Numbered from the stretch's first letter, positions 20,249-29,897 are shown. The stretch: 64,000 bases of DNA from CAVVYA01 sp963752345 (GCA_963752345.1 CAVVYA010000023.1:6209-70208), one strand, 5' to 3'. Notes: generated by a model from the letters alone, not told the origin. A program made the numbers and translations.

Positions 20249-20314
20249 GTCGCCAACGTGTGTCGGAAGGTGAAGCAGGACAAGAACGCGGCGAAGGTGC
20301 ATCCGCTGGCCCTG
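20249..20314 (+). pseudogene. Remnant of an NMT1-like binding-protein gene (C-terminal fragment)
   Basis: This short stretch encodes VANV and, after a small disturbance, VKQDKNAAKVHPLAL. That matches the C-terminal region VANVYQEAVKQDKDAAKVHPLAL of the intact gene at 22065-23039, with most nucleotide differences at synonymous positions. It lies on the opposite strand, has no upstream or downstream continuation, and is too short to be an active gene. I read it as the tail of a deleted paralogue. Confidence 0.6.
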
Positions 20315-20347
20315 GGTATCTTCGCGCTGCAGCTTGAAGAAGCTCCG

Positions 20348-20538
20348 TCAGCGCGATTTCGATGCGCGCTTGGGGAGTTTTTTGCGCTTCACGCTGGCCA
20401 TTTTTCCAGTTCGTCCTCGCTCATGGACTGCGCCATCTGCTTGGACGCGCCACGCAGGCTCGATTTCGGTTTCTCGCCGCGCTTGGCGGAAAGAGCGGCG
20501 GTCGCCGCCATTTGCTGCTTGTTCGATTTCGCCGGCAT
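20348..20538 (-). pseudogene. Small DUF3008-like protein, frameshifted near its end
   Basis: From the ATG at 20536-20538 the frame reads MPAKSNKQQMAATAALSAKR then GEKPKSSLRGASKQMAQSMS and EDELEK. It meets a stop after WPA; restoring one missing base in the AAAAA run near 20406 gives MASVKRKKLPKR and a stop at 20348. This matches the layout of DUF3008 proteins (MPAKS start, SAKRG, SMSE.EL, KRK.LP), about 62 residues, usually linked to stress or growth adaptation. GGAGGA lies just before the start. No function is established. Confidence 0.7.
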
Positions 20539-20649
20539 GCCGTCCTCCATGCTTGCTGACCCGTCGGCCCGACCGGCGTCCAGGCTATCCGCTCACCGGA
20601 CAATCGGCAGGCCGGTTCCGCAATCGGAGCCCCGGCGGGATGCAAGCTG

Positions 20650-21934
20650 TCAGCGTCGCAACGAGGGCGAATGGGCGAGGGCTACCATCAGCGCCACACC
20701 GAGCGTGAGCAGAATGAGCGCCCATGACGATGAAACCGTCTGCGATGCCGAAGTGGTCGACGATCACGCCCATCATGATGGGCGTGATGATCGATGACAG
20801 CCGGTTGTTGGTGACGCGCAGGCCGACCACGGACCCCTGCAGGTGGCGTGGCACGGCGCGCGCTTGAAGGGAGAACATCAGCGGCTGCACCAGCCCCTCG
20901 GAGGCGCGCCGCAGACTGTGCGTAATCGCCAGCAGCACAAAGGCGCCGCCGAGGAACGGGGTGATCATCAGCAGCATGATCGCCAGCATGGTGAAGCCCA
21001 CCATGATCCACGGAATTGGCATCCATCTCGCAACCCGGCCCGAGGCGAGCGACGCCAGGCCGTTGACGACTTCGGCGATCGAAAACAGCGCGCCGATCAT
21101 GGTGCCGGCGTATCCGATGTCGCTGAGATAGACGATGAAGAAAGAGCTTTCCACGCCGTTGGTCGCATGCCGCATGAACGAAATGCCCAAGGTAAAAGCC
21201 ACGGCGGGAATCACGATCAGGCTGAGCGAGCCGGTATAGTCGGACAGCCGCGGCAGGACGTCGCGCCAGGCGAAACGGCCGGTCGCCGCCTCAATGGCCT
21301 GCGGATTGCGGATCCGCGAGACCACCAGGAACAACAGCAGCGACCACGCCGATATGCCGAGGAACGACAGCATCGGCCCCGCGTGATCCCACAGGAGGCC
21401 CATGAGCAGCGGCGCGATCACGTTGCCGATGCGCGCGAAGAAGCTGAACCGGCCGATACGGCCGGGATCGCCGCCGGTCACCTGGGCGATGATGGTCTGC
21501 GCGCCGATCCATCCCATGTTGCTGGCGAACCCGATCAGCATCTGCAGCGCGATCATGACCGGCAGCCAGGGCAGGAATGGATAGAGTCCGGCGAGCGCCC
21601 CGGTTGCCAGCGCGAAGAACATCATGACGCGGCGCGTGCCGAGCCGGTCCATCAACGCGCCCCCGTGAATCGCCAGGAAGAAGGTGAGCAGCGACCGGGC
21701 ACCGATCAGAGTGCCGATCTCGGTCGGCGAAGCGCCCTGGAGCACGGCCCACAAGGGGATCACCATGGTCAGCAGCTCGGACTGACCCATGCTGAACAGC
21801 CCGGCGGCATAAGACGCATGGAGGCTGCGCCGGTCCGCCGCGCGGGACGGCTCTATTTCGGAACTTGGGGACAAGGCGACGAAGACTCCGGCAAGACGCG
21901 AACTGATATCACAACAGGGAAGTCCTGATAGCAC
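20650..21934 (-). pseudogene. MFS transporter, frameshifted near the C terminus
   Basis: Major facilitator protein of about 427 residues with twelve predicted membrane segments. The loop 2-3 signature is MDRLGTRRVMMFF; further segments include AGLYPFLPWLPVMIALQMLIG and GAFVLLAITHSL. Near 20724 one extra base shifts the frame; the corrected end reads LILLTLGVALMVALAHSPSL to the stop at 20650. The cytoplasmic N-terminal tail is about 45 residues. Substrate unknown. It reads leftward and no catabolic gene is directly coupled. Confidence 0.82.
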
Positions 21935-22064
21935 GTTTCGTCACAGTGCGATCGAGGGCTGCCCGACAGGTCAAGCTGTAAAGTCTAACGGCCTGTCGGG
22001 ACCCTTGATGCATCGTGGATCGGCCGGGCCTCGGTATTCAGGGAAGCGGCCTTCAGTTCGGCGG

Positions 22065-23039
22065 TCAGCCGCCGTGGCGCTGCAGATGGCTCGGATCGTC
22101 CTTGTAGAGCGCATCGATGAAGCCCGCATCGTCGATGTTGCGCAGGAAATGCAAATTCCACAGGGCGAGCGGATGCACTTTCGCGGCATCCTTATCCTGC
22201 TTCACCGCCTCCTGGTAGACATTCGCGACGGCATCCATGCTGGGATAGAGCCGCGGATCCAGGTTGGGCGCCAGGCTGTTGTAAATTTTCTCCACGGTAC
22301 TGCGGTCCAGCTTGCCGTCCTCGAGCCGCCTTTGCATGATCTTGAGCGTCTCTTCGCGGCGCAGCTTGAAGAAGGCGATTCCGTCGATGATGCCCTTAAG
22401 CGTCCGCTCGATGATGTCGGGCCGCTCGTCCACCAGCTTCTTGCTGGTCGACATGGTCATGTAGTTGATCATCGACTGCGGCGCGACTTCGATGACCTTG
22501 AGTTCCCCGCGTCTGGCCTCCTCGAGGCTGGGCTCCGCCATGAAACAGGCGTCGATGTCCTTGTCCTTCACCATGTCGAGCAGGCCCTTGCGGTTGCGCT
22601 TGCTGTCGGCGGCGTCGGGCTGGTTGGTGCGCACGATCTCGACCTGGCCGAGATCGGGATCGAGCCCGTTCTGCTTGAGATAGAGCCAGGTGTTGAGCGC
22701 CGGGTGCCGGCCGCGCGATCCGAACTTGCGATAGCGCACATCCTTCAGCCGGTCGATTCCCGCATCGGGGCGCGTCACCAGGCCGATGTTGTTCTCGCTC
22801 ATGCTCTGGCCGACATAGACCCACTTGTCGCCGCGCGCGCGCGCCGCGTAAGTCGAGACATGGTTGCCGGAGACGAATTCGACCTCGCCAGTCGGAACCA
22901 GCTTGTGCGCCTCGTCACGACTGATCTGGCGCTCGTATTCGACCTCGAGCCCCTGGCGCTCCCATGCTCCTGTCTCCGCGATAACATGCATGAGGGCGAG
23001 ATGGCTCGGGGCCCGATATGGAAATTGGATGCGATCCAT
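22065..23039 (-). CDS. NMT1/THI5-like (SsuA-type fold) binding protein without a signal peptide
   Basis: A 324-residue protein of the ABC-type substrate-binding fold, starting MDRIQFPYRAPSHLALMHVI and lacking an export signal, so probably cytoplasmic or acting as an enzyme-like protein. Features: GAWERQGLEVEYERQIS early, GEVEFVSGNHVSTYAARARG, and a long helical C-terminal part. GAAGGAG precedes the ATG by about ten bases. Neighbouring ATPase or permease genes are absent. Family members include nitrate/sulfonate binding proteins, thiamine-precursor enzymes and pht-type decarboxylases; I cannot choose among them. Confidence 0.75.
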   Translation of the reverse strand: MDRIQFPYRAPSHLALMHVIAETGAWERQGLEVEYERQISRDEAHKLVPTGEVEFVSGNHVSTYAARARGDKWVYVGQSMSENNIGLVTRPDAGIDRLKDVRYRKFGSRGRHPALNTWLYLKQNGLDPDLGQVEIVRTNQPDAADSKRNRKGLLDMVKDKDIDACFMAEPSLEEARRGELKVIEVAPQSMINYMTMSTSKKLVDERPDIIERTLKGIIDGIAFFKLRREETLKIMQRRLEDGKLDRSTVEKIYNSLAPNLDPRLYPSMDAVANVYQEAVKQDKDAAKVHPLALWNLHFLRNIDDAGFIDALYKDDPSHLQRHGG

Positions 23040-23657
23040 GGAAATCCCTGCTCCTTCTTTTTTGGTGGTTTGAATTCACTAGCCGACGCCGATGCCGCCC
23101 GCGCCGTTCGGCCGCGAAGCCGCATGGTCTTTCCAGAAGATCGCGCAACTTTCACCGTAGAGCGGTGGCCGGGCGGAAATTCCAACCCATCGCTCGAGGA
23201 GCCATCGTGGTCCCTTCGGTGATCGAACTCGAACTACGGGCGTCCTGGACTTCGCTCGAACCGAGCCCGCGGACCGGCAGCACAATATATCCGCAATCGC
23301 GGTTTACACCAGCGCCCGCGGAGGAATTCGGACCAGGGCCCCGGCCATACCGCTGCGCCGTTCGAGAAGGTTCGAAAGCGCAGGATCGGCGGAGCGTTGC
23401 TCGCAAGAAAGGTTCGAAGCCGAAGAGCCGCCGCAAGCCCTGGCCGACGACTTACATGGCCAAAATAATATTGGCCGGCGCGTGCTGCCGCCGGGCAGCC
23501 GAGCGACGATCGGCGTGCGCACCGACCATGTGAAAGCCTTCGCCCGTCGCGGCGACACGGCGAACAGCTCGCGGCGCGCGAAGCCGTGTGAGATATTGCA
23601 TCGCGCCCAACCGGCACGGCGCGCATTCTGATCCAGTGGTCTTGGAGGGTTCTTTCC
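23040..23657. other. Gene-free stretch
   Basis: About 620 bases between two divergent genes. Open frames are arginine-rich shadows with no family motif and no plausible ribosome binding site. The part next to 23040 must hold the promoter of the leftward binding-protein gene and the right end that of the 2-hydroxyacid-dehydrogenase-like gene; I see no clear operator, hairpin or tRNA. Confidence 0.5.
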
Positions 23658-24602
23658 GTGGATTGTCATGTGTGGCTTCGACTGGGGCGCGACCTGCCGC
23701 AGGGCGAAGCCGACGCGCTGCGTCACCAGTTTTCCAATGTCAAATTTTCCGCCGATCCGAAGCCGGAAGATTTTCCCTCCATCCAGGTCGTCTTCACCAA
23801 TTCGCGGCTGGCGGACGAGCAGGCCGCGCAATTGCCCGCCCTGAAGTGGATCCACACGACCTATGGCGGCGGGCTGAACTATCTCACCCCCTCGGTGGTC
23901 ACGCGCGACATACCCGTGACGAGCAGCCGCGGCGTCCAGGCGGAACCGCTCTCGGAGTTCACCGAAGCCTGCGTCCTGGCCCTGGGCAAGAGATTTCCTT
24001 CCTTGTGGCAGGCCAAGCAGGAACGGCGTTGGGACGAAACCGTCCGCCCCGACACGGTCGCCGGCAAGGTGGCCCTGCTGCTCGGCCTCGGCGCCGTCGG
24101 TTCGGCCGTGGCGCAGCGGCTGCAAAAGCAGGGCATGAGCGTGCGCGCGATCCGCCGCAAGATCCACGACGTGCCGCCCTACGTCGACGCCGTCTATGGC
24201 ATGGACCGGCTGCCCGACCTGCTGCGGGACTGCGATGTCCTTGTCATCAGCCTGCCCGGGAGCGACGCCATGCGCGGGCTGATCGGCGAGCGCGAGCTGC
24301 AGTCGATGAAGAAGACCAGTTATCTCGTCAATCTGGTTACGCGAGAAATCGTGCCCGACGCGGCGCTGTTTCGCGCGCTGCAGAACGGCTGGATCGCGGG
24401 TGCCGCGTGCAACGCCTTCGAGGTCAATCCCCTGCCCGCCGAATCGCCCTTGTGGGACGCGCCCAACCTGATCATCAGCCCGGGCGTCGCGTCGGCCGAC
24501 CCGCAGCGCTGGCAAAAGCTCGCCAAGGTTTTCAGCGGCAATCTGGGGCGATATCTGGCGCGACAGCCGCTGGCGAATATCGTCCGCGAAACGGATGGCT
24601 GA
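23658..24602 (+). CDS. D-2-hydroxyacid dehydrogenase-like protein with altered active site
   Basis: NAD-dependent 2-hydroxyacid dehydrogenase family, 314 residues. GTG start with GGAGG about nine bases upstream. The nucleotide-binding motif GLGAVG is at residues 143-148. Two of the three usual catalytic residues are changed: the arginine of the NxARG motif is threonine 228 (VNLVTREIV), and the catalytic histidine of the xPHxx motif is glycine 276 (SPGVASA); a glutamate in FEVNPLP remains. Either it works on a different reaction or it has become a binding or regulatory protein. Unlinked to an obvious operon. Confidence 0.8.
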   Translation: MDCHVWLRLGRDLPQGEADALRHQFSNVKFSADPKPEDFPSIQVVFTNSRLADEQAAQLPALKWIHTTYGGGLNYLTPSVVTRDIPVTSSRGVQAEPLSEFTEACVLALGKRFPSLWQAKQERRWDETVRPDTVAGKVALLLGLGAVGSAVAQRLQKQGMSVRAIRRKIHDVPPYVDAVYGMDRLPDLLRDCDVLVISLPGSDAMRGLIGERELQSMKKTSYLVNLVTREIVPDAALFRALQNGWIAGAACNAFEVNPLPAESPLWDAPNLIISPGVASADPQRWQKLAKVFSGNLGRYLARQPLANIVRETDG

Positions 24603-24754
24603 CGACGGCGACGCGCTCTCCCGTGAGCGAACCGCCGGGTCTGGAGTGGAAGATCCACGCGCTTGATCCAGATCAAGGCCACGAGACGGCGCGGGACTAT
24701 TCTTGGCCCCGCATCCGCCCGCTCCACACTCGTCACGACCGGCACCCGAGGCCC

Positions 24755-25165
24755 ATGACCCTCAACGAAAGCGCAGTTGAAGCCCCGCGGGAAGACACGC
24801 CCTATGACATGATCGGCGGAGAAGCGACCGTTCGCCGAATTGTCGATCGTTTCTACGACCTGATGGACAGCGCGCCCGAGGCCGCGCGCATTCGCGCCCT
24901 GCACGCCGCGGACCTTTCCCCCATGCGCGAGCGCCTGTTCGAATTTCTGAGCGGCTGGCTCGGCGGACCGCCGCTCTACTATCAGCGGCCCGACGCGAAA
25001 TGCATCGTATCCGCGCACCGGCCGTTCAGCATCGGCGAGGCCGAGCGCGATGCGTGGATGACGTGTATGCGCCAAGCCATGGAAGACTGCGGTGTTCCGG
25101 CGGATGTGCGAACGCTGCTCGACCCGGCCCTCCTGCGCATGGCTGACGCATTCCGAAACCGCTGA
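24755..25165 (+). CDS. Group II truncated haemoglobin
   Basis: A 136-residue 2-over-2 globin. The group II signature is present: YDMIGGEATVRRIVDRFYD, SGWLGGPPLYY, the proximal histidine at residue 88 in SAHRPFSIG, and the conserved Trp G8 at residue 101 in ERDAWMTCM. Likely binds O2 and may detoxify NO or supply or sense O2; in an organism with oxygenases a supportive role is conceivable but not shown. Start chosen at the ATG at 24755; the longer open frame upstream is out of the family. Confidence 0.88.
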   Translation: MTLNESAVEAPREDTPYDMIGGEATVRRIVDRFYDLMDSAPEAARIRALHAADLSPMRERLFEFLSGWLGGPPLYYQRPDAKCIVSAHRPFSIGEAERDAWMTCMRQAMEDCGVPADVRTLLDPALLRMADAFRNR

Positions 25166-25224
25166 CGCGCCGCCTTTGCCCGGGATGACGCCGCCGATGC
25201 AACTGGCAATCTGACCGTGCGCCG

Positions 25225-26451
25225 GTGCATAAGAGGGCCGTGGAAAACGCCGCCTTTCAAATTTACCGCGTCGCCGTCATCGGTGGCGGCCCCGCCGGGC
25301 TGATGGCCGCCGAGGTCATCGCCCGTGCCGGCATGGCCGTGACCGTGTTCGAACGGATGCCGAGCGTCGGGCGCAAGCTGCTGATGGCCGGGCGCGGCGG
25401 TCTGAACCTCACCCATTCCGAGCCCGCCGATCTCTTCCGCGCGCGCTACGGCGCGGCGGCGGATTGGATGGCGCCGCTGCTCGCGGCGTTTCCGCCCCGC
25501 GCGTTGACCGACTGGTGCGAAGCGCTGGGACAACCGACCTTCATCGGCAGCAGCGGGCGCGTCTTTCCGCGCGCGATGAAGGCGAGCCCCTTGCTGCGCG
25601 CCTGGCTCCGGCGGCTGGATGGCTTGGGCGTTCATATCACAACGCGCGCGCAATGGACCGGCTGGAACGCGAATGGCGCCTTGACCTTCGCCAACGGCAC
25701 GACCGACGCCGCGGACGCGGTGGTGCTCGCGCTCGGCGGCGCCTCCTGGCCGCGGCTGGGCGCGGATGGCGGCTGGACCGGGCTGTTGCCAGATATTGAA
25801 ATCGCGCCGTTGCGGCCGGCGAACTGCGGCTTCGCGGTCGGTTGGTCAGAGATGTTCCGAAGCCGCCATGCCGGCGCGCCGCTGAAGCGCATTGCCCTGT
25901 CGTTCGCCGGACTGACGGTGCGCGGCGAGGCCGTGATCACCGCGGCGGGTATCGAGGGCGGCGCGGTCTATGCGCTGGCGGCGCCCGTGCGTGACGCCAT
26001 CGCATCGGACGGCTCGGCCCTGCTGCACGTCGACCTGCGCCCGGACATGGCGATGGCCTCGCTCGCCGAACGGCTCGGCGCGGCGCGCGGCAGTGACTCT
26101 CTATCCAATTTCCTGCGCAAGCGCGCGGGCCTGCCGCCGGTCGCCATAGGCCTGGTGCAGGAGGCCCTGCACGCCGGCGAAACCCAACCCTTGGCCGCGC
26201 TGATCAAGGCCGTGCCGCTGCGGCTGACGGCGCCCTTCGGATTGGCCCGTGCGATCTCCACCGCCGGTGGCATCGCGCTCACCGAGTTGGACGAACGGCT
26301 GATGCTGCGCCGCCGCCCCGGTGTGTTCGCCGCCGGCGAGATGCTGGACTGGGAGGCGCCCACCGGGGGCTATCTGCTGCAGGGCTGCATGGCGTCCGGC
26401 GCCGCCGCCGGGCAAGGCGTGCTGGAGTGGCTGCGGGAGAAAAAATCGTAA
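25225..26451 (+). CDS. BaiN/RdsA-type NAD(P)/FAD-dependent oxidoreductase
   Basis: HI0933-family flavoprotein of about 408 residues. The N-terminal dinucleotide-binding motif is AVIGGGPAGLMAAEVIARAG, followed by KLLMAGRGGLNLTHS, the signature of this family. The C terminus contains GVFAAGEMLDWEAPTGGYLLQGC, the second FAD contact. The start may be the GTG at 25225 or the one at 25240; neither has a strong ribosome binding site. The family includes reductases acting on bile-acid-like enones and a heme-related group; substrate here unknown. Confidence 0.85.
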   Translation: MHKRAVENAAFQIYRVAVIGGGPAGLMAAEVIARAGMAVTVFERMPSVGRKLLMAGRGGLNLTHSEPADLFRARYGAAADWMAPLLAAFPPRALTDWCEALGQPTFIGSSGRVFPRAMKASPLLRAWLRRLDGLGVHITTRAQWTGWNANGALTFANGTTDAADAVVLALGGASWPRLGADGGWTGLLPDIEIAPLRPANCGFAVGWSEMFRSRHAGAPLKRIALSFAGLTVRGEAVITAAGIEGGAVYALAAPVRDAIASDGSALLHVDLRPDMAMASLAERLGAARGSDSLSNFLRKRAGLPPVAIGLVQEALHAGETQPLAALIKAVPLRLTAPFGLARAISTAGGIALTELDERLMLRRRPGVFAAGEMLDWEAPTGGYLLQGCMASGAAAGQGVLEWLREKKS

Positions 26452-26588
26452 TGGCCGAAATGACCTGCTGACCGCGCCCGCCGAGGGCACAACGGTCCAC
26501 CTAAAAACGGCGGCCTGACCGGCGACGCGATGATTGGATGGGCAACAGCCCTCGAAGAAAGATGCGGCTGGAGCGCCCCGCGCGACCG

Positions 26589-27281
26589 TCATGCCCGATG
26601 CACGCGGCGCGGATGACCGCTCTGTCTGCGGCGACGATCGGGCTTTTTTCGAGGGTTTGTCGCGCGGGCTTTTTCCAGCAGGAGCCGGAAGGGCGGCAGA
26701 ATTTTATCGGCGAGCGCCTTGTCCTCATCCAGCACCGCGAGCGTATAGGCAGCGGCTTCCAGTGTGGAAACGCTTTCCGCTCTGGGTTCCTTGCGCAAAT
26801 TGCCATAGAGGGAGACGCGCGGCGGCTGCAGCACGAGGCGCCGGCATTTCAGCATCCAGGCATTGCGCCACCATAGCGCCTTCGCCTGTTGCCAATTGCC
26901 GTCGAGCAGGATGATGCCTTCCAGCGCCTTGAGACTGTCATCCTGGTCCGGCGCCGCTTCACCGTTTTTATTCACGACCGTCAAAATGCGCGGCGCCAAA
27001 GGCGCGGATGTTCTGGCGGTGCCCAGATACAAAACGCCCCAGTGCTTGGGATCGGCCGGGCGGCCGATGATTTTGGCAAGGCTCGGCCAGGACAGGCCGG
27101 TTTTCAGCATGGCATTCTTCAATTGCAGAATGGCAATACGGGCCGTGCCCAGCACGCGATCCTGTTCCTGCGGGTGCCGCAGGATGACAACGGACACGCG
27201 ATTGTCGACCGGCGCCAGCGCGGCGCAGACGCACAGATCGAGCGGCTTCTCGCAATTTTTACAAATCTCGCTCTGATCCAT
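26589..27281 (-). CDS. tapT: DTW-domain tRNA-uridine aminocarboxypropyltransferase
   Basis: Transfers the aminocarboxypropyl group of SAM to uridine in tRNA (acp3U). A 230-residue protein with an N-terminal zinc-type cysteine cluster (CKNCEKPLDLCVC), RHPQEQDRVLGTAR, and the signature block ILLDGNWQQAK. The block reads DGNW instead of the usual DGTW, so the threonine of the DxTW motif is asparagine here. STLEAAAYTL, the further conserved block, is present. Single gene; housekeeping function. Confidence 0.83.
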   Translation of the reverse strand: MDQSEICKNCEKPLDLCVCAALAPVDNRVSVVILRHPQEQDRVLGTARIAILQLKNAMLKTGLSWPSLAKIIGRPADPKHWGVLYLGTARTSAPLAPRILTVVNKNGEAAPDQDDSLKALEGIILLDGNWQQAKALWWRNAWMLKCRRLVLQPPRVSLYGNLRKEPRAESVSTLEAAAYTLAVLDEDKALADKILPPFRLLLEKARATNPRKKPDRRRRQSGHPRRVHRA

Positions 27282-27659
27282 GGCTGTCGCCCGCGGGCCT
27301 CGAAGACGTCACAGTTGAACGGTGCTGCGCCTAAGATAGCGCAACCTCCGCCGCATATCATGGATGATCGAGGAAAAGGTCTTCTCTTCGGGCCCTCAAA
27401 GACCTGAACCGCGAACAGAGACTTTAGTGGCGGCGATGTAACGCCGCCCCGGAGGCGGCGGACGTGCTGGCGAAACGATTGAGATCGGGCGCCTTCTTGG
27501 TGGGATGCCCTCTGAACATTTCCTCATATACGATTTGCTTAGCGGCGGCCTCATTTTGGCATCCTGCTTGCGAGCGGTGAGGATGCCAGCAGACCGCCCT
27601 GGCGGCCCTAGCGGGATAGTCGCGCAACTCCGACGAACTGCGCGACCTCACATCCGGCG
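27282..27659. other. Intergenic stretch with a short hairpin
   Basis: About 380 bases between the end of the large leftward catabolic operon and the DTW gene. GGCGGCG (27429-27435) can pair with CGCCGCC (27442-27448) but no T run follows on the minus strand, so it is a weak terminator candidate for the operon. An open frame in the minus strand (around 27.45-27.6 kb) has a plausible-looking tail but no recognised family. Confidence 0.4.
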
Positions 27660-28685
27660 CTATTTCTGATTCTCGAAGTCTTTGACGCGCTGCACGATCT
27701 CGGGCGAGGTCGCATAGACTTGCGCAAGCCGCTTCTCGATTTCCTCTCCCGATGCCGGATCGATGTCGTAGCCCCGCGCATTGGCCTCGGCAAGGAGAGC
27801 CGGATCCTTCAACGTGTCTAAAAAGGCCTTGCGCAGGATCGCGACACGGTCGGCCGGAATGTCGGGCGGCGCCACATAAGGCCGACCCATGACCTGCGTG
27901 CCGAACAGCAGGTTGAGCGCCTTGCGGTCGTCCTCGGATTTCGCCAGATCCATGATCAGGGGAACATCGGGGAGCTCCGGGTTCTTCGTCGTGGCCATTT
28001 GAACAAGCACATTGATCTTCTTCTGCTCGAGCCACTGTGGCACGGCTGTCTTCAGGCCTGCCCAGCCCATGCACCGGCCTTCGACTTCACCGCGCTCCAT
28101 GGCGAGGAACACATCCATGCCGTCCGTCGTGCTGTATCCCGCGATGATCTTCAGCTTGGTGCCGAGCACGGCATTGAGCACGCGCGGTCCGACAAAGCTT
28201 GTTCCGGAGACGCCCGACGCTCCCATGATGAGTTCGGTCGTCATGGTGTCCTGCAGCGTTTTGACCTTCGCCTCATGCCAGGCGATACACACCATCGTCT
28301 GGCTGTGGATGCTGCCGATCCAATTGAACTTCAGCGGATCGAAGCGCGCGCTCGGGTTGCCGTACAACGGCTCGATTCCGACGCGTTCGTGAATGCTGCC
28401 GAACACCGTGCCGTCTTTCGGCGCGACAGCGTAGAGATAGTTGGTGAGGGTGAGCGTGGCCGCGCCCGGCATCGCCCTGACGATTATCCCAGGCTTGCCG
28501 GGGACGTGCGCGGGAAGATAGCGGGCAAGAAGCCGGCCGTAGTTATCGAAGGCGCCTGGGCCGTAGCCGATATAGAGGTTGAGCGTCTTTCCCTCGTAGA
28601 AATCTTCGCCAAGGGCGGCCGGCGTGGCCATCGAGACCATGGTAACGCCTGCGACGGCGACGAGCGCGGTAGCTATGGTTTTCAT
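27660..28685 (-). CDS. TctC/Bug-type periplasmic substrate-binding protein
   Basis: A 341-residue receptor, last gene of the long leftward operon. Signal peptide ends near TPAALG. The loop that normally reads GxxxGGGYD is GYGPGAFDNYGRLLARY here, a variant shared with the paralogue at 52.6 kb, as are APKDGTVFGSIHERVGIEPLYG and GRCMGWAGLKTAVPQW. The two are clearly recent relatives and probably recognise similar ligands. The gene is 70 bases from the previous TctC gene. Confidence 0.9.
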   Translation of the reverse strand: MKTIATALVAVAGVTMVSMATPAALGEDFYEGKTLNLYIGYGPGAFDNYGRLLARYLPAHVPGKPGIIVRAMPGAATLTLTNYLYAVAPKDGTVFGSIHERVGIEPLYGNPSARFDPLKFNWIGSIHSQTMVCIAWHEAKVKTLQDTMTTELIMGASGVSGTSFVGPRVLNAVLGTKLKIIAGYSTTDGMDVFLAMERGEVEGRCMGWAGLKTAVPQWLEQKKINVLVQMATTKNPELPDVPLIMDLAKSEDDRKALNLLFGTQVMGRPYVAPPDIPADRVAILRKAFLDTLKDPALLAEANARGYDIDPASGEEIEKRLAQVYATSPEIVQRVKDFENQK

Positions 28686-28755
28686 GGATTTAGTCTCCCC
28701 TACGGGCGGCCGGAACTCCGGCCAGGTGTATTCGTCTCGGCGATCGCCGCGGCGT

Positions 28756-29787
28756 TCAATTCCCCGCTTCGCCGGTGGCGGCAGCGGCTTTGGCGATCAC
28801 ATCGGGCGGCACCTGATAGAGCCGCTCGATCATCGCGTGGATATCCGGTCCGGTCATGGGATTATTCAGTTCGAGCTGCTGCTTGGCAGCCTGCGCATGC
28901 AGCTCGGGATCGCGCATCAGCGCGTCGAAGCCCGTGCGAAAGACCGTGACAATGTTCGCCGGCGTGTCGGGCGGCAGCATGAAGGGCCGCCCGATTTCCT
29001 GGCGCGCGAAGACCAAGTCGAGGACCTGCCGCTGTTCCTCCGTCTTGGCCAGGTCCGTCACCAGCGGCACGTCGGGAAAATCGGGATGGCGCCGCAACGA
29101 CAATTGCAGCAGCACCTTGACCTGCTTATCCGCGAGCCAGGCTGGGTTGCGCGTCGCGATATTGGAATAGAAATAGCCGGCCGCGCCCTGGACCTCGCCA
29201 TTCTCGAGCGCCAAGGCGATGGCGCCGGTGCTCTTGTAACCGGAGATGACCTTGAACTTGGTTCCGAGCACGCGGTTGAGCACATTGGGGAACACGACGT
29301 TGCCCGAGGTCGGCCCGCCGCCGCCGACGATCAAGTCGTTCGTAAAGACGTCCTGGATGGTTTGGATCGGCTGGGTGTGCCAGACGATCACCAAGGCGAC
29401 CTCGCTCGTCATGCTGCCGATCCAGGCATAGCGCCGCGGATCGAAGCGAACTCCCTGGGACCCGAACATCTGCGCCGTGGCATTACCGCCGCCGATCGTG
29501 CCGATGGCGCTGCCGTCCTTCGGCGCCACCTCGTACATATAGTTGGCGGCGCGCAGGGTGCCTGCGCCCGGCATGTTCTTGACGACGAACGCGGGATTGC
29601 CCGGCAGGTGTTGGCCATAGACCTGCGCCAGCAGACGGGCGTAGATGTTGTAACCGCCGGTGTCGCCGCCAGCGTAAATCGTGACCTGCCGTTCCTTGAA
29701 ATCCTGGGCGGCCACCGTGCCGACCGGCACGGCCAAAGCGGCCGTGAGAACCGCACAACTCAGGATCCGCGCGCGAATGGCTTTCAT
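28756..29787 (-). CDS. TctC/Bug-type periplasmic substrate-binding protein
   Basis: A 343-residue receptor, intact. GGAGGGG precedes the ATG at 29785-29787, so I reject the longer frame to 29841. Signal peptide ends GTVAAQ. The glycine loop is GGDTGGYNIYARLL, with asparagine where the common aspartate of GGYD stands. Other family blocks, APKDGSAIGTIGGGNA and GTKFKVISGYKSTGAIALALENGEVQG, are normal. It lies between a PhtD-like gene and another TctC gene in one transcript. Confidence 0.9.
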   Translation of the reverse strand: MKAIRARILSCAVLTAALAVPVGTVAAQDFKERQVTIYAGGDTGGYNIYARLLAQVYGQHLPGNPAFVVKNMPGAGTLRAANYMYEVAPKDGSAIGTIGGGNATAQMFGSQGVRFDPRRYAWIGSMTSEVALVIVWHTQPIQTIQDVFTNDLIVGGGGPTSGNVVFPNVLNRVLGTKFKVISGYKSTGAIALALENGEVQGAAGYFYSNIATRNPAWLADKQVKVLLQLSLRRHPDFPDVPLVTDLAKTEEQRQVLDLVFARQEIGRPFMLPPDTPANIVTVFRTGFDALMRDPELHAQAAKQQLELNNPMTGPDIHAMIERLYQVPPDVIAKAAAATGEAGN

Positions 29788-29897
29788 CGCCCCCTCCAGA
29801 TCGGTTTGATGCCGCGCCAAACAGCAGCACGGCCAACGCACGACGTTTCGAACGCTACGCTTACCGCGAATTCAGGTCAGCGAACTCTTCAACGCAC

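Noticed and set aside
23220..23320. Possible tRNA-like 3' fragment with TTCGA repeats
   Set aside because: No acceptor or anticodon stem could be paired, so it is not a tRNA or a supported attachment site.
27429..27448. Hairpin GGCGGCG/CGCCGCC after the large operon
   Set aside because: No T run follows on the minus strand and GC-rich inverted repeats are common here, so I do not call it a terminator.
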